The notes: generated from the sequence alone by a model not told the origin. Shown: positions 9,223 to 21,216, counted from the first letter of the stretch. The stretch: DNA of 64,000 nucleotides from Burkholderiales bacterium (GCA_016790635.1 JAEUOR010000035.1:1-64000), one strand, 5' to 3'. Program-made: numbers and translations.

Positions 9223-9933
9223 CTACAAATAAAGCATGCCTTCGCGTTCCGACGCAGACGGCGAGAAGCCGCGCCCCTCGTAGAAGCGGAAGATCGCCGC
9301 GACAATCTCGTCAGGGTCGTCGATGACCTGCATGAGCTCGATGTCGGCCGGATCAATCAGCCCGGCGGCGGCCAGTTCGACGCGCATCCAGTCAGTGAGC
9401 CCGCGCCAGAACCCGGCCCCGACCAGGATGATCGGCATGCGAGGAGTCTTGCCGGTCTGGATCAGGGTCAACGCCTCGGTGAGTTCATCAAGCGTGCCGA
9501 AGCCGCCGGGCATGACCACGTAGGCGCAGGCGAACTTGACGAACATGTACTTGCGCGCGAAAAAGTGGCGAAAGTACAGGGCCACGTTCTGGAACGCGTT
9601 GCCGTGCTGCTCGCGTGGCAGTTCGATGTTGAGGCCCACAGCGGCGCTCTTGCCGTGAAAGGCCCCCCGGTTGGCGGCTTCCATGACGCCCGGCCCGCCC
9701 CCGGATATGACCGAGAAGCCGGCGTCGGAGAGCTTGCGCGCGATGACCTCGGTCTGCTGGAAGTAGGGATTGTCCGGTTTCAGGCGCGCCGAGCCGAAGA
9801 TCGACACGGCCGGGCGCAAGGGTTCAAGGCGTTCGGTCGCCTCGACGAACTCTGCCATAATCCCGAAGAGGCGCCATGCCTCGCGCGCCGAGTAGTCTGC
9901 CGCCATATCGGCGCGCTGCAACTTTTCCTGCAT
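9223..9933 (-). CDS. LOG-family Rossmann-fold phosphoribohydrolase
   Basis: 236 residues. Signature motifs of the LOG (lonely guy) nucleotide 5'-monophosphate phosphoribohydrolase family are present: SGGGPGVMEAANRGA and PGGFGTLDELTEAL. The family releases the base from nucleoside monophosphates, including cytokinin precursors. In bacteria the physiological substrate is often unknown. The start at 9933 is well supported by GGAGG placed 8 bases upstream on the minus strand. It is divergent from polA, with only 22 bases between the start codons. It leads the group LOG, DUF2782, thrB, membrane protein. Confidence 0.87.
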   Translation of the reverse strand: MQEKLQRADMAADYSAREAWRLFGIMAEFVEATERLEPLRPAVSIFGSARLKPDNPYFQQTEVIARKLSDAGFSVISGGGPGVMEAANRGAFHGKSAAVGLNIELPREQHGNAFQNVALYFRHFFARKYMFVKFACAYVVMPGGFGTLDELTEALTLIQTGKTPRMPIILVGAGFWRGLTDWMRVELAAAGLIDPADIELMQVIDDPDEIVAAIFRFYEGRGFSPSASEREGMLYL

Positions 9934-9955
9934 ACCGTCTCCTCCATCGCGTCCC

Positions 9956-12664
<2,709 letters not shown>

Positions 12665-12677
12665 ACACCAAATTTGA

Positions 12678-13943
12678 ATGGAACGCATGCCTTCGACGGC
12701 TGGCGAGCGGCGCCAGCACATCCTGGTGGTCGACGATGACGACACGCTGGCCAAGTACATCATGTCCTTGCTGCGTCGGCGCGGCTATCGCGCCAGCCGG
12801 GCGGCAAGCGCCGAGGCCGGGTTGGCGGCGATCGCGGCCGACCCGCCACAGCTCCTGATCCTCGACCATTTCCTGCCGGACATGAGCGGCGAGGATATGC
12901 TCGTCGAGTTGCGCTCGACGCCGGCGACCGAACACTTGCCGGTCATCTACCTGACCACCGACGGTTCGCGCAAACGCTTTCGCAAGAGCATGACCGGCGG
13001 CGCCGACGATTTTCTCGCCAAGCCGTTCCGGCCGCGCGAACTCACCGATGCCGTCGAGGTACAGCTGCGGCGCCATTACCGCCGCCTAGCGGCCCTGTCC
13101 GGCGCGCCGGACAGCGATGAAGGCGAGGTCGCACGCATGGCCGAGGCATTGGCGCGCATGGAGAACAAGCTCGCCGAAGCTTCCCAGGAGCGTTGGCGCG
13201 CCCAGCTGCAAGTGCAGATGATTGCGGCATCGGTCGATCACCGGCTCTCCGAACGTACCGCGCGGCTCGAATCCGACAATCGCGATCTCAAGGCTTATGA
13301 CTACTCGGTGGCGCACGAACTCAAGCGTCCGCTCGCGGGGATTCTGGGCTATGCAGAAGTGTTGCTGCACCAGCATGGCGGGGAGTTGAATCAGGATTGC
13401 CGCATGCTCCTGGACAAGATCGAACGCCATGGAAGGCGCATGAGCGACTACATCGATGGGCTCCTGGAACTGACCGGTGCCGGACGCCAGACCCTGGAAC
13501 GTGCGCGAGTCGACCTGAGCGCACTGGCAGGCGAGGTGGCCGCCGAACTGCACTCGGAGCGCAGCGCAAGGCCGGTGGAACTGCGCATCGCGCCCGGCCT
13601 TGCTGCCGATGCCGATCCGGTTCTGGCGCGAGTGGTGCTCGAGAACCTGTTTTCGAATGCCTGCAAGTACAGCGCGGATGCCGAGCAGCCGATCGTGGAA
13701 TTGGCCGCGGGGCGCGGGCCCGGAGAGTTTGTCATCTCCGACAACGGTTGCGGGTTCGACCCGGTGCGCGGTACAAGCCTGTTCCAGCCATTTCAACGCC
13801 TGCATGACCGTGATCGCTACGAAGGACTTGGCATCGGGCTTGCCACCGTGAAACGGATCCTGGAGCGACACGGCGGCGCGATTGAAGGCCATGGAGAAGT
13901 AGGCAAAGGCGCGCGGTTTCACTTCGGATTTGGCGATTCCTGA
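12678..13943 (+). CDS. Orphan receiver-histidine kinase hybrid
   Basis: 421 residues with no membrane segment, so cytoplasmic. An N-terminal receiver domain (residues about 13-130; D63 phosphoacceptor in ILDHFLPDMSG, K115 in LAKPFRP) is followed by a coiled linker (about 150-205). A HisKA domain comes next with H213 in YSVAHELKRPLAG, then a HATPase domain with N box ENLFSNACKYS, G1 ISDNGCGFD and G2 GLGIGLATVK. The layout receiver-then-kinase suggests signal input by phosphorylation from another protein rather than a sensor domain. No partner regulator is adjacent. The gene begins 13 bases after polA. Confidence 0.88.
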   Translation: MERMPSTAGERRQHILVVDDDDTLAKYIMSLLRRRGYRASRAASAEAGLAAIAADPPQLLILDHFLPDMSGEDMLVELRSTPATEHLPVIYLTTDGSRKRFRKSMTGGADDFLAKPFRPRELTDAVEVQLRRHYRRLAALSGAPDSDEGEVARMAEALARMENKLAEASQERWRAQLQVQMIAASVDHRLSERTARLESDNRDLKAYDYSVAHELKRPLAGILGYAEVLLHQHGGELNQDCRMLLDKIERHGRRMSDYIDGLLELTGAGRQTLERARVDLSALAGEVAAELHSERSARPVELRIAPGLAADADPVLARVVLENLFSNACKYSADAEQPIVELAAGRGPGEFVISDNGCGFDPVRGTSLFQPFQRLHDRDRYEGLGIGLATVKRILERHGGAIEGHGEVGKGARFHFGFGDS

Positions 13944-13952
13944 ACCGTCGTC

Positions 13953-13984
13953 TTGTATACTTCGACGCAAGCCAATGTATACAA
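13953..13984. promoter_or_regulatory. Paired palindromic operator upstream of the aminotransferase gene
   Basis: TTGTATAC (13953-13960) and GTATACAA (13977-13984) form a perfect 8-bp inverted repeat separated by 16 bases. Each arm is itself centred on the palindrome GTATAC, and the two centres are 22 bases apart, close to two helical turns. TTGTATACAA-like sites fit the TnGT...ACnA pattern bound by FadR-subfamily GntR regulators. The repeat lies 16 bases before the start codon, so the bound protein would most simply act as a repressor. The regulator itself is not in this window. Confidence 0.6.
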
Positions 13985-14000
13985 AATTTCACCCCGATCC

Positions 14001-15272
14001 ATGGCCCAATCTACCGACCTGCCAGCCTTGAGTCCGCTGGCCGACGTTTCTGCCATCCGCCAGGAACTCAACCTCCCGCCACGACTCCTGATGGGTCCCG
14101 GGCCCATCAACGCCGACCCGCGGGTCCTGCGTGCCCTGTCGACCCCGCTGGTCGGACAGTTCGACCCTACCTTCCGGGTGGCCATGCGCGAAACCATGGC
14201 CCTTTACCGGCTTGTCTTCGAGACGGCCAACGACTGGACCTTGATCGTCGATGGCACCGCGCGTTCGGCCATCGAGACTGCCATGATTTCCGCCATCGAA
14301 CCCGGCGAGCGGGTCCTGGTGCTTTCCTTCGGGCGCTTCGGCCAACTCAAGACAGAAATCGCAAGGCGCATCGGCGCCGAGGTGAAGGTGCTTGAGACGA
14401 CTTGGGGTACGGTGTTTGCGCCAGAACAGGTGGAGGCCGCCCTCAAGGCTTTCTCGCCGGCTCTGGTAGCCGTGTGCCAGGGCGATACCTCCACCACCAT
14501 GTGCCAGCCGCTGGAAGAACTGGGACGCATCTGTCATCGTTACGGCGCCTTGTTGCAGGTCGACGCTACCGCCACGCTGGGCGGCACGCCGCTGCCGGTG
14601 GACGCCTGGGAAATCGATTGCGTGACAGGAGGCCTGCAGAAGTGCCTCGCCGGCCCCTCGGGCGCAGCCCCGATCACCTTGGGAGACGCGTTTGCGCGTC
14701 GCGTCTACAGACGTCGCCATATCGAGGAGGGCGTGCGCCCGGCCAACTATGTGCCAGGAGTGGGCCGCATCATCCCAAGCAACTACATGGACTTGGCGAT
14801 GATCATGGACTACTGGGGGGATGGCGCGCTCAACCACCACACGGAGGCAACGAGCATGCTCTATGCCGCCCGCGAATGTGCGCGTATCTTTGTTCTCGAG
14901 GGTGCGAACGCGATCCACCGGCGGCACGCCGCGGCGTCGCGCGCGATGGTCGCCGGATTGAGTGCGATGGGGCTGGAGGTCTTTGGCGACGTGGCACACA
15001 AGATGCCCAATGTCACCGGTGTCGCGATCCCGGCCGGCGTGGCCGGGGACAAGGTGCGCAACGCGCTCCTGGAGGACTTCAATATCGAAATCGGCACATC
15101 TTTCGGCCCCTTGCACGGCAAGATCTGGCGCATCGGAGCGATGGGCTACAACGCGCGCCGCGACGCGGTCCTTCTCACCCTGGCCGCCCTGGAGACCGTG
15201 CTCGCCGCCGAAGGCTATCGCTTCACCAGAGGCGCCGGCGTCGATGCCGCGTACCATGCCTACAAGGCGTGA
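14001..15272 (+). CDS. Aminotransferase class V, PucG / alanine-glyoxylate type
   Basis: 423 residues. A PLP-dependent fold-type I aminotransferase: the N-terminal MGPGPINADPRVL, the cofactor aspartate in LQVDATATLGG (D188) and the Schiff-base lysine K214 in GGLQKCLAGPSGAAP are all present. The QKCLAGPSG context resembles (S)-ureidoglycine-glyoxylate aminotransferase (PucG) more than serine-glyoxylate enzymes. It would transfer an amino group to glyoxylate in ureide breakdown. Alanine-glyoxylate aminotransferase is the main alternative. No allantoin or urate gene is adjacent. ATG 14001 (MAQSTDLPAL) is preferred over a longer frame that would start inside the operator. Confidence 0.75.
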   Translation: MAQSTDLPALSPLADVSAIRQELNLPPRLLMGPGPINADPRVLRALSTPLVGQFDPTFRVAMRETMALYRLVFETANDWTLIVDGTARSAIETAMISAIEPGERVLVLSFGRFGQLKTEIARRIGAEVKVLETTWGTVFAPEQVEAALKAFSPALVAVCQGDTSTTMCQPLEELGRICHRYGALLQVDATATLGGTPLPVDAWEIDCVTGGLQKCLAGPSGAAPITLGDAFARRVYRRRHIEEGVRPANYVPGVGRIIPSNYMDLAMIMDYWGDGALNHHTEATSMLYAARECARIFVLEGANAIHRRHAAASRAMVAGLSAMGLEVFGDVAHKMPNVTGVAIPAGVAGDKVRNALLEDFNIEIGTSFGPLHGKIWRIGAMGYNARRDAVLLTLAALETVLAAEGYRFTRGAGVDAAYHAYKA

Positions 15273-15287
15273 GTCCAGCGCCGCGCT

Positions 15288-16010
15288 TCAGGCGAGAAAC
15301 AGGAATACGGTCGGGCGGCGGTCCAGGGCAGGGGCCGGGCGGCTGCGCCAGGTGCTGACCTTGCGCATGGCGATCGATTGGCTCGGCAAGGTGAGGTCGC
15401 TGGCGACGGCCAGGCGCGTGTCGCGGGCAAGGCTGCCTACGAGTGCCGCGAACAGGGCTTGATTGCGAAAAGGCGCCTCAATGACGATTTGGGTTTCGGC
15501 GTGGCGTCGCGAGCGTGCCTCGAGGTCGCCGATCGCGCGTTCACGCAGGCCGGGCTTGACCGGCAGATAGCCGGCAAACGCGAAGCGCTGGCCTTCCAGT
15601 CCGCTGGCCATCAGGGCCAGCAGAAGCGCCGACGGGCCGACCAGCGGAGCAACCGTGCAGTCCGCCTCGTGCGCCATGCGCACCAGCAAGGCACCGGGGT
15701 CAGCGACAGCCGGGCAGCCAGCCTCGGCGATCAGGCCCACGTCGACCCCGGCCCGAAGAGTTTCGACGATCACGGTCAGGCGAGCGGCGTCGGGTGCGTG
15801 GCCGATCTCGTGCAGTGTCAATTCGGCGATCGGCAGCGGTACTTGCGCGGCCTTGAGGAAGGCGCGCGCAGCCTTGGCGTTCTCGACTGCGAAGACCCGC
15901 AACTGGGACAGCCGTCCGAGGACCGCGGGAGGAAGGCTGTCAGCGATCTCGGCGGCGTGCCCTTTGGGGTCTCCCAGCGTCGCCGGCAAGAGCCAGAGGG
16001 TGCCGCTCAC
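15288..16010 (-). CDS. RsmI-like SAM-dependent methyltransferase
   Basis: 240 residues of the tetrapyrrole-methylase fold, seen in GTLWLLPATLGD at the N terminus, GLIAEAGCPAVADPG in the middle and the glycine-rich VGPSALLLALMASGL. It is a paralogue of RsmI, the 16S rRNA C1402 2'-O-methyltransferase, but shorter and divergent. Its RNA or other substrate is unknown. It starts with GTG in a 4-base GTGA overlap with the maf stop, so the two are translated together. The same maf-methyltransferase pair is common in betaproteobacteria. Confidence 0.82.
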   Translation of the reverse strand: MSGTLWLLPATLGDPKGHAAEIADSLPPAVLGRLSQLRVFAVENAKAARAFLKAAQVPLPIAELTLHEIGHAPDAARLTVIVETLRAGVDVGLIAEAGCPAVADPGALLVRMAHEADCTVAPLVGPSALLLALMASGLEGQRFAFAGYLPVKPGLRERAIGDLEARSRRHAETQIVIEAPFRNQALFAALVGSLARDTRLAVASDLTLPSQSIAMRKVSTWRSRPAPALDRRPTVFLFLA

Positions 16011-16588
16011 GGTTCGGCCAGTGGGTCAAGTCCTGCGACGCGCAACATCGCCGACAACTCGATCAGGGGCAGGCCGACCAGTGCGGTGGGATCCGGCCCG
16101 TTGATGTTCTTCATCAGGACAATGCCGAGACCCTCGGAGCGGGCAGACCCGGCACAATCCCACGGCGCGTCGATGCGCAGGTAGGCATCGATTTCGCGCT
16201 CGCTCAGGGTACGCATCTCGACATCCGTGGATACGATCGTGCTCTGTTCGCGACCGGTCGCCGCGTCGACCAATGCGAGCGCGGTGTCGAAACGCGTGAT
16301 GCGTCCGCTCATGTGCAGAAGCTGGGCGCGCGCCGTCTGCGCGTCGCCCGGCTTGCCCAGGACCTGGCCGGCGCAGTGCGCCACCTGATCCGACCCGATG
16401 ACAAGTCCGACGGGCAGGCCGGCTGCGACCGCACGCGCCTTCGCGCGAGCCAGGCGCAATGCCAGAGACGCGGGGGCTTCGCCAGGCAGCGAAGACTCGT
16501 CGACGCCCGGTGCGCGGGTTTCAAAAGGCAGCCCCAGGCGGGCGAGCAGGGCGGCCCGATAGCGCGATGTCGAGGCCAGGATCAGCAC
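16007..16588 (-). CDS. maf: Maf-family nucleotide pyrophosphatase (YceF type)
   Basis: 193 residues from GTG 16588, the length of YceF. The N terminus LILASTSRYRAALLARLG and the motif GVDESSLPGE are typical of Maf proteins, with the acidic IGSDQVAHC and the downstream ITRFDTALALVD. YceF-type Maf proteins hydrolyse m7GTP and other non-canonical nucleotides. The assignment to YceF rather than YhdE rests on the adjacent yceD-rpmF-plsX genes, the same neighbourhood as in E. coli. Longer frames upstream enter the yceD promoter region and were not used. Confidence 0.88.
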   Translation of the reverse strand: MLILASTSRYRAALLARLGLPFETRAPGVDESSLPGEAPASLALRLARAKARAVAAGLPVGLVIGSDQVAHCAGQVLGKPGDAQTARAQLLHMSGRITRFDTALALVDAATGREQSTIVSTDVEMRTLSEREIDAYLRIDAPWDCAGSARSEGLGIVLMKNINGPDPTALVGLPLIELSAMLRVAGLDPLAEP

Positions 16589-16625
16589 AATGGGCGTCCC
16601 GGGATGGTTGCGGCTAGGTAAGTTT

Positions 16626-16654
16626 TTGACTGCAAAGGTGAATTCGGCTAGAAT
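16626..16654 (+). promoter_or_regulatory. Sigma-70 promoter for yceD-rpmF-plsX-fab
   Basis: TTGACT (16626-16631), a 17-base spacer and TAGAAT (16649-16654). This is the best-matching vegetative promoter in the window. Initiation near 16661 rules out earlier starts for yceD and supports GTG 16735. It drives the ribosomal protein L32 and lipid synthesis genes. Confidence 0.8.
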
Positions 16655-16734
16655 CAGGGGTTTTGTGCGATGTTGGCGGCTGCCAGCGATGCAGGGAAGT
16701 TGCCTGTGTTGCGAAGGTCGCGCGATCGATACCT

Positions 16735-17229
16735 GTGGCCACCTCGGACCTTCGGACCTGGCGCATCGACACACGCGATTTTACCGGGCGCGGACGCGAA
16801 GAATCGCGCATCCTGGGTGGCGAGTGCTTTGACCGGCTTGGCGAGGATGCGCATGTGGTCGGCGCCGTCGAGGCAACAATTGCGACGGTGCGTTCTCCGC
16901 GCGGCAAGGCGGGGATTCGGCTGAGCATTGTGGCGGCGCTGGAAGCGCAATGCCAGCGCTGCATGCAGCCGGTGCGGCTACCTGTGGCGACGGAGGAAAA
17001 TATCGAATTCGCCGCCACCGTCGATGGATTTGCCGACGATGGATTGGATCAGTGGGACACGCTCGAACACGACGGGCGTTTCGATGTGTTGCAGCTGGTC
17101 GAGGATGTACTGCTTCTGGCGTTGCCGGTGGCACCGAAGCATGAGCAGTGCGAGCCGCAGGGCGCGACATATGCGGGGGAGAAGGTGCTTCCTTTCGCCG
17201 CGCTTGCAGGGTGGAAGGGCGGGCGCTGA
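16735..17229 (+). CDS. yceD: DUF177 / YceD large-ribosomal-subunit-linked protein
   Basis: 164 residues from GTG 16735. The conserved YceD motif CQRCMQPV, with a CxxC pair, lies in the middle (C87, C90), followed by an acidic region DGRFDVLQLVEDVLLLALP. YceD proteins have been linked to 23S rRNA accumulation and are nearly always next to rpmF, as here. The start was chosen because the strong promoter at 16626-16654 puts transcription initiation near 16661, leaving GTG 16735 as the first plausible in-frame start well inside the transcript. Confidence 0.83.
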   Translation: MATSDLRTWRIDTRDFTGRGREESRILGGECFDRLGEDAHVVGAVEATIATVRSPRGKAGIRLSIVAALEAQCQRCMQPVRLPVATEENIEFAATVDGFADDGLDQWDTLEHDGRFDVLQLVEDVLLLALPVAPKHEQCEPQGATYAGEKVLPFAALAGWKGGR

Positions 17230-17273
17230 GCATGCCCACGGTTTATTTGGTTTTCGAATGAAGGAGCTAGCAA

Positions 17274-17453
17274 ATGGCAGTCCAGCAGAACAAGAAATCT
17301 CCCTCCAAACGCGGCATGCATCGCGCACACGACTTCCTGACTGCCCCCCCCTTGGCAGTGGAACCCACGACCGGCGAGGTACACCTGCGCCATCACGTGA
17401 GTCCCAACGGGTTTTATCGGGGCAAGAAGGTCATCAAGACCAAGGAATCCTGA
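17274..17453 (+). CDS. rpmF: 50S ribosomal protein L32
   Basis: 59 residues beginning [20 protein letters not shown], the invariant N terminus of bacterial L32, with the middle [15 protein letters not shown] strong AAGGAG (17261-17266) precedes the ATG by 7 bases. It contains no cysteine, so it is the zinc-independent form. It lies between yceD and plsX, the standard order. Confidence 0.97.
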   Translation: MAVQQNKKSPSKRGMHRAHDFLTAPPLAVEPTTGEVHLRHHVSPNGFYRGKKVIKTKES

Positions 17454-17532
17454 CCCGAAGCCCGCTGATGCGGTTGCAGGAGGTGGGGCTGGCGTGTCGC
17501 AGGTCTTGTGCCGCTGAAGTGGGACGCTCGGC

Positions 17533-18576
17533 ATGAGTGTTGTCATCGCGATCGACGCGATGGGAGGCGACAATGGCGTCGCGGTCACGGTGCCGGCGGC
17601 GCTCGCGTTCGTCGAACGCCATCCGGATGCCCACGTCATTCTCGTCGGGGTGACCGAGTCGCTGGAAAAGGAGTTGGCCGAACGCGGACATGCCGGGCAT
17701 GCGCGGGTGCGGGTCCGGCCGGCCGGCGAAGTCGTCACCATGCATGATCCGCCCGTGCAGGCGCTGCGGCGAAAGCGGGATTCGTCGATGCATGTCGCTC
17801 TCGGCCTCGTCAAGGACGGCGAAGCCCACGCCGCAATCTCGGCTGGCAATACCGGCGCCTGGATGGCAATCGCGAGTTTTGTCCTGCGCACCTTGCCGGG
17901 GATTGATCGCCCGGCGATATGCGCGCCGCTGCCGAACCTCAAGGGTGGTTCGACCTACATGCTTGACCTGGGCGCGAACGTCGACTGCAAGGCAGCACAC
18001 CTCTACCAGTTCGCGCTGATGGGCGCGGCGCTGGTCGCCGCCATCGAGCACGCGACCGACCCGGTGGTTGGCCTGCTCAACATCGGCGAAGAAGAGATCA
18101 AGGGCAACGATACCGTCAAGGAAGCCGCCGACCTGCTGCGCGCCGCGCACGAGCGTGGCGAGATCCGCTTTCACGGCAACGTCGAGGGCAACGACATTTT
18201 CAAGGGCACGGTCGAAGTTGTGGTCTGTGACGGCTTCGTCGGCAATGTCGCCCTCAAGACTTCAGAAGGTCTGGCGCAAATGCTCGGGCGCGCCTTGAAG
18301 GGCGAGTTCGAGCGTACGTGGCTCACCAAACTGGGCGCGCTGTTCGCGCTGCCGGCCATCAATGCCTTCCGGCGCCGCTACGACCACAGGCGTTACAACG
18401 GCGCCTGCCTGCTGGGCTTGAATGGTCTGGTGGTCAAGAGCCACGGATCATGCGACGTCTTTTCCTTTGGCCAGGCCCTGGATCGTGCCTTCGAGGCGGT
18501 CAGGTCCGACGTCACCGCCGGGATCGCGGCGCGCATCGCGCGGCACGCGGATTCACCTGCGACGCGTGCTGCCTGA
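17533..18576 (+). CDS. plsX: Phosphate acyltransferase PlsX
   Basis: 347 residues. PlsX converts acyl-ACP and phosphate to acyl-phosphate, the first committed step of phosphatidic acid synthesis with PlsY. Family features are the N terminus [13 protein letters not shown], the segment [22 protein letters not shown] and [17 protein letters not shown]. It acts at the cytoplasmic face of the membrane. The gene follows rpmF and precedes fabH by 8 bases, so phospholipid and fatty-acid initiation are co-expressed. Confidence 0.97.
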   Translation: MSVVIAIDAMGGDNGVAVTVPAALAFVERHPDAHVILVGVTESLEKELAERGHAGHARVRVRPAGEVVTMHDPPVQALRRKRDSSMHVALGLVKDGEAHAAISAGNTGAWMAIASFVLRTLPGIDRPAICAPLPNLKGGSTYMLDLGANVDCKAAHLYQFALMGAALVAAIEHATDPVVGLLNIGEEEIKGNDTVKEAADLLRAAHERGEIRFHGNVEGNDIFKGTVEVVVCDGFVGNVALKTSEGLAQMLGRALKGEFERTWLTKLGALFALPAINAFRRRYDHRRYNGACLLGLNGLVVKSHGSCDVFSFGQALDRAFEAVRSDVTAGIAARIARHADSPATRAA

Positions 18577-18584
18577 GCGGGCCC

Positions 18585-19547
18585 ATGACTTTCACGCGCA
18601 TCATCGGCACTGGCAGCCACCTTCCCGGGCCGGCGGTCAGCAATGATGAACTGGCGGCGCGCGGCATTGACACGACCGATGCCTGGATTCGCGAACGCAC
18701 CGGCATCGGCGCGCGCCATCTTGCGCAACCGCACGAGGCGGCCAGCGATCTGGCCCTGCCGGCAGCCCAGGCTGCCTTGAGCGCCGCCGGCTGCGTGGCC
18801 GCGGATATCGATCTGCTGATCGTCGCGACATCGACTCCCGACTATGTGTTCCCGAGCACGGCCTGCTTGTTGCAGGCGCGGCTGGGCATAAACGACTGCG
18901 CCGCCTTTGACGTGCAGGCTGTTTGCAGCGGTTTCGTGTACGCGCTTTCGGTCGCCGATGCGATGATCGCCAGCGGCCGGCATCGCCGCGCGCTGGTGGT
19001 CGGGGCCGAGGTCTTTTCTCGCATTCTCGACTGGCAAGACCGTGCGACCTGCGTTCTCTTCGGCGACGGCGCAGGGGCGGTAGTGCTTGAAGGGGGAGAG
19101 CGCCCGGGCATCCTCGCGAGCGCCCTGCACGCCGACGGGCGCCATGCCGGCATCCTCAGTGTTCCGGGCAATGTCCGCGGCGGCGGCGTCACCGGGGACC
19201 CCATGTTGCGCATGGACGGGCAGGCGGTATTCAAGTTCGCTGTCAGGGTGCTCGACGAAGTGGCGCGCGAGGTGCTCCACAAGGCGGGCCTTAAGCCTGC
19301 CGACCTCGCCTGGCTGATTCCCCACCAGGCCAACCTGCGCATCCTGAGTGCAACCGCGAAGAAACTCGGCATTGCCGCGGAGCGGCTGGTCGTCAGTGTT
19401 GACCGTCACGGCAATACCTCTGCGGCTTCCATCCCCTTGGCGCTGGATGAAGCGGTCCGCGACGGACGCATCCGGGCGGGTGACCGGGTTCTGTTGGCCG
19501 GGGTCGGTGGCGGGTTTACCTGGGGTGCAATTCTCCTGGAGATGTGA
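18585..19547 (+). CDS. fabH: Beta-ketoacyl-ACP synthase III
   Basis: 320 residues. It condenses acetyl-CoA with malonyl-ACP to start fatty-acid synthesis. The Cys-His-Asn triad is complete: C114 in [11 protein letters not shown]247 in [10 protein letters not shown] and N277 in RHGNTSAAS. The ACP-binding region and the C-terminal [15 protein letters not shown] are typical. It overlaps fabD through TGATG. Confidence 0.97.
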   Translation: MTFTRIIGTGSHLPGPAVSNDELAARGIDTTDAWIRERTGIGARHLAQPHEAASDLALPAAQAALSAAGCVAADIDLLIVATSTPDYVFPSTACLLQARLGINDCAAFDVQAVCSGFVYALSVADAMIASGRHRRALVVGAEVFSRILDWQDRATCVLFGDGAGAVVLEGGERPGILASALHADGRHAGILSVPGNVRGGGVTGDPMLRMDGQAVFKFAVRVLDEVAREVLHKAGLKPADLAWLIPHQANLRILSATAKKLGIAAERLVVSVDRHGNTSAASIPLALDEAVRDGRIRAGDRVLLAGVGGGFTWGAILLEM

Positions 19548-20476
19548 TGAAACTAGCGATGGTGTTTCCCGGTCAGGGTTCGCAAAAGCAGGGCATGATG
19601 GACGGCTTTGCGCAAGTCGCGGCCGTGCGCGATGTGTTTCGTGCAGCCTCTGATGCGTTGGGGCAGGACTTGTGGGCCCTGATCGCAAGCGGATCGCCCG
19701 AGGACCTGAATGCCACGGTCAACACCCAGCCGGTCATGCTCACCGCCGCGTATGCCGCCTATCGCGCCTGGGTGGCTGCGGGCGGCCCCGAGCCTGAACT
19801 CATGGCTGGGCATTCGCTCGGCGAGTACACAGCGCTGACGGCGGCGGGCGCGCTTGCCTTTGATGACACCGTGCCGCTGGTGCGCTTTCGCGCCCAGGCG
19901 ATGCAGGAGGCCGTTCCTGTCGGGGTCGGTGCGATGGCCGTCGTGATGGGCCTTGCGGCCAGCGAAGTCGTGGCCGCCTGCGCTGAAGCCGCGCAGGGCG
20001 AGGTTGTCGAAGCGGTCAATTTCAACGAGCCGACCCAGACCGTCATCGCAGGCGCGCGCGCCGCGGTCGATCGTGCCTGCGCTGCCGCCAAGGCGCGCGG
20101 GGCCAAGCGTGCACTGCCGTTGCCGGTCTCGGCGCCGTTTCATTCATCGCTCCTGGCACCCGCGGCGCAGCGCCTGGCGGCCCGGCTCGAGGAGATTGCG
20201 ATTGCTGCGCCCAAGGTTCCGGTGATCCACAACGTCGATGTTGCCACGCACGATACGGCCGAGGAAATCCGCGCCGCACTGGCTGCGCAGGCGGCACGCC
20301 CGGTGCGCTGGGTGGAGACGGTCGAGGCGATGGTCGCCCGTGGCATCACCCATGTCGTCGAGCTTGGGCCCGGGCGGGTGCTGTCCGGGCTCGTCAAGCG
20401 CATCGCGCCCGACCTTGCCGTGCTCTCGGTTGGCGACGGCGAATCGCTCACGGCCAGCCTCGGGAGCTTGCCATGA
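19547..20476 (+). CDS. fabD: Malonyl-CoA:ACP transacylase
   Basis: 309 residues. Transfers malonyl from CoA to acyl carrier protein. The oxyanion motif FPGQGSQKQGM is at residue 7, the nucleophile S90 in AGHSLGEYTAL and the histidine H199 in SAPFHSSLL. ATG 19547 overlaps the fabH stop (TGATG). A GTG three bases earlier is equally possible and would add one residue. fabG begins inside its stop codon. Confidence 0.96.
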   Translation: MKLAMVFPGQGSQKQGMMDGFAQVAAVRDVFRAASDALGQDLWALIASGSPEDLNATVNTQPVMLTAAYAAYRAWVAAGGPEPELMAGHSLGEYTALTAAGALAFDDTVPLVRFRAQAMQEAVPVGVGAMAVVMGLAASEVVAACAEAAQGEVVEAVNFNEPTQTVIAGARAAVDRACAAAKARGAKRALPLPVSAPFHSSLLAPAAQRLAARLEEIAIAAPKVPVIHNVDVATHDTAEEIRAALAAQAARPVRWVETVEAMVARGITHVVELGPGRVLSGLVKRIAPDLAVLSVGDGESLTASLGSLP

Positions 20477-21216
20477 GCCTCGCCGGACAGGTGGCGCTGG
20501 TGACCGGCGCCTCACGTGGCATCGGTCGCGCGGTCGCCCTGGCCTTGGCCCGCGCCGGCGCAGTGGTGGTCGGCACAGCCACCGGCGAGGCCGGCGCGGC
20601 CGCCATCACGGAAACGCTTGCCGCCGATGGTCATACGGGTGCGGGACGCGTCCTGGATGTGGGCAAGCGCGATACGGTCGCCGCGTTCGTCGAAACAGTA
20701 AAGCGCGACTTCGGGCCGGTTTCGATCCTGGTGAACAACGCCGGCATCACGCGCGATACCTTGGCGATGCGCATGCAGGACGAGGATTGGGCAGCAGTCC
20801 TGGAGGTCAACCTGGGTGGTGTTTTCGCCCTTTCGCGCGCGGTGCTGCGCGACATGATGAAGGCCAGGCAAGGACGCATCATCAATATCACCTCGGTCGT
20901 GGGTCATTCGGGCAACCCCGGTCAGATCAACTACGCCGCCGCCAAGGCCGGCGTGGCAGGGATGACACGGGCGCTGGCGCGCGAGATTGGAAGCCGCAAC
21001 ATCACGGTCAATTGCGTTGCGCCCGGCTTCATCGATACCGACATGACGCGAGCGCTCTCCGAGGCGCAGACCGCGGCCCTGCTGGCGCAGATCCCTCTCG
21101 GTCGCCTGGGAGCGGTCGAGGACGTGGCTGCCGCGGTAACCTACCTGGCCGGTCCGGGTGCGGCCTACGTGACCGGCACGACGCTGCATGTCAACGGCGG
21201 CATGTACATGGCTTGA
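20473..21216 (+). CDS. fabG: 3-oxoacyl-ACP reductase
   Basis: 247 residues of the short-chain dehydrogenase fold. NADPH-binding TGASRGIGRA is at the N terminus, NNAGITRD marks the core and the catalytic set is S141 (NITSVVG), Y154 and K158 (YAAAK). It reduces 3-oxoacyl-ACP in each elongation cycle. The 4-base ATGA overlap with fabD ensures coupled translation. Confidence 0.96.
   Translation: MSLAGQVALVTGASRGIGRAVALALARAGAVVVGTATGEAGAAAITETLAADGHTGAGRVLDVGKRDTVAAFVETVKRDFGPVSILVNNAGITRDTLAMRMQDEDWAAVLEVNLGGVFALSRAVLRDMMKARQGRIINITSVVGHSGNPGQINYAAAKAGVAGMTRALAREIGSRNITVNCVAPGFIDTDMTRALSEAQTAALLAQIPLGRLGAVEDVAAAVTYLAGPGAAYVTGTTLHVNGGMYMA

Noticed and set aside
13953..14000. Earlier TTG start for the aminotransferase at 13953
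   Set aside because: It begins inside the palindromic operator and adds residues not typical of the family. ATG 14001 gives the expected N terminus.
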